Origin: CAZYTM01 sp964649725
Lineage (GTDB): Bacteria > Desulfobacterota > Desulfuromonadia > Geobacterales > Geobacteraceae
NCBI GenBank assembly: GCA_964649725.1
Contig: CAZYTM010000016.1
Coordinates: 1 to 6,665 of the forward strand
Length of the DNA: 6,665 nt
Reading direction: 5' to 3'
This document shows, in pieces, positions 6,292 to 6,665 of this stretch. The notes under the pieces were generated by a model. That model searched no databases. It saw only the letters and a program-made list of their open reading frames with translations, and had not been told where the DNA came from. Made by a program: the position numbers and the translations under genes. Within the stretch, counting starts at the first letter, position 1. Each line of letters begins with the position of its first letter.

Positions 6292-6665
6292 TTAGAACTG
6301 TTCTATTAGCCAGATACCATCCCGGTTAATAGTGAAATATATATAGTAAGTAACTATTGCAGTTTGCCCTCTAATACTCTGCTCTCTCTTGATTCGATAT
6401 TTTGCAATGTATTCATGGTTGTATAGCAGTTCTATGCTTTGCATTGTCGAAGAAATAGTTGGTAATCTATCTTTTAGTAAGGTAAAAGCTGTCCGATATT
6501 TTTCATTTGATCTGAGAGAAATATACTTCATTACCTCTTCAATGTTCCCATTTAACAGCGCCGACCTCATCCCGGCCCACTTGGCTTGCAACAGGTTATC
6601 CAGTGACACTTTGTCGATGACATTGACGATTGCTGTCTCGCTGTAACTCTTCCCCAGGCTATCGG
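6292..6665 (-). CDS. C-terminal part of a probable Ig-like repeat exported protein (cut by window edge)
   Basis: The frame is open from the right edge to TAA at 6292, giving 123 codons. The first visible residues (DSLGKSYSETAIVNVID) look like the last strands of a bacterial Ig/PKD-type beta repeat. They are followed by about 105 residues with helical LLQAKWAGMRSALLNGNIEEVM and a terminal strand DGIWLIEQF. From memory, similar tails close large repeat-containing surface proteins of Geobacter relatives. A GTG at 6609 could serve as a start but has no ribosome-binding site and would cut through the continuous frame, so I treat the gene as partial at its 5' end. It is the first visible gene of the tight minus-strand cluster with the lipoprotein and the phospholipase-like protein. 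Confidence 0.65.
   Translation of the reverse strand, partial: DSLGKSYSETAIVNVIDKVSLDNLLQAKWAGMRSALLNGNIEEVMKYISLRSNEKYRTAFTLLKDRLPTISSTMQSIELLYNHEYIAKYRIKREQSIRGQTAIVTYYIYFTINRDGIWLIEQF

Noticed and set aside
6292..6609. A complete 105-codon gene starting at the GTG at 6609
   Set aside because: The frame stays open upstream to the window edge with Ig-like sequence, and the GTG has no ribosome-binding site; better read as the end of a longer gene.
1..6665. CRISPR arrays, tRNA or rRNA genes, insertion sequences
   Set aside because: No regularly spaced repeats, no tRNA-like cloverleaf, and no transposase or terminal repeats with target duplications were seen.

Overview
The window (about 48% G+C by eye) looks like chromosomal DNA of an anaerobic bacterium of the Desulfuromonadota / Geobacter-Pelobacter type. 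This rests on the gene families, on a S-box (SAM-I) riboswitch, and on exported proteins of a kind I associate from memory with that group. The assignment is an inference from style, not from a marker gene.

Layout, left to right. Positions 1-203 hold a strong outward promoter on the minus strand (15-43) and the intrinsic terminator of metY (145-181). Positions 204-1490 (minus) are metY, O-acetylhomoserine sulfhydrylase. It has its own promoter, overlapped by a perfect 11-bp inverted repeat (1529-1563). Positions 1596-3083 (minus) are malQ, a GH77 4-alpha-glucanotransferase. Positions 3084-3239 hold probable divergent promoters. Positions 3240-3404 (plus) are a 54-codon gene. Positions 3412-3625 hold a complete minus-strand SAM-I riboswitch unit: a TTGACA-17-TATCCT promoter, a 103-nt aptamer (3473-3575) and an intrinsic terminator (3412-3452). 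From 3653 to the right edge lie three closely spaced minus-strand genes for exported proteins: the C-terminal end of a probable Ig-repeat protein (6292 to the edge), a small lipoprotein (5714-6271), and a 683-residue secreted protein with a zinc phospholipase C / P1-nuclease type metal-binding motif (3653-5704).

The most notable point is the riboswitch. It is well formed and has a strong promoter, but no methionine gene follows it directly. The first thing downstream on its strand is the antisense strand of the 54-codon gene, then malQ, and only then metY, about 1.9 kb past the terminator. metY and malQ each appear to have their own promoters. The element may therefore give SAM-controlled antisense transcription over the small gene, drive long read-through into malQ-metY, or be a displaced relic of metY control. 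The riboswitch terminator is also the only terminator I see after the three-gene surface-protein cluster, so read-through from that cluster would be gated by SAM as well.
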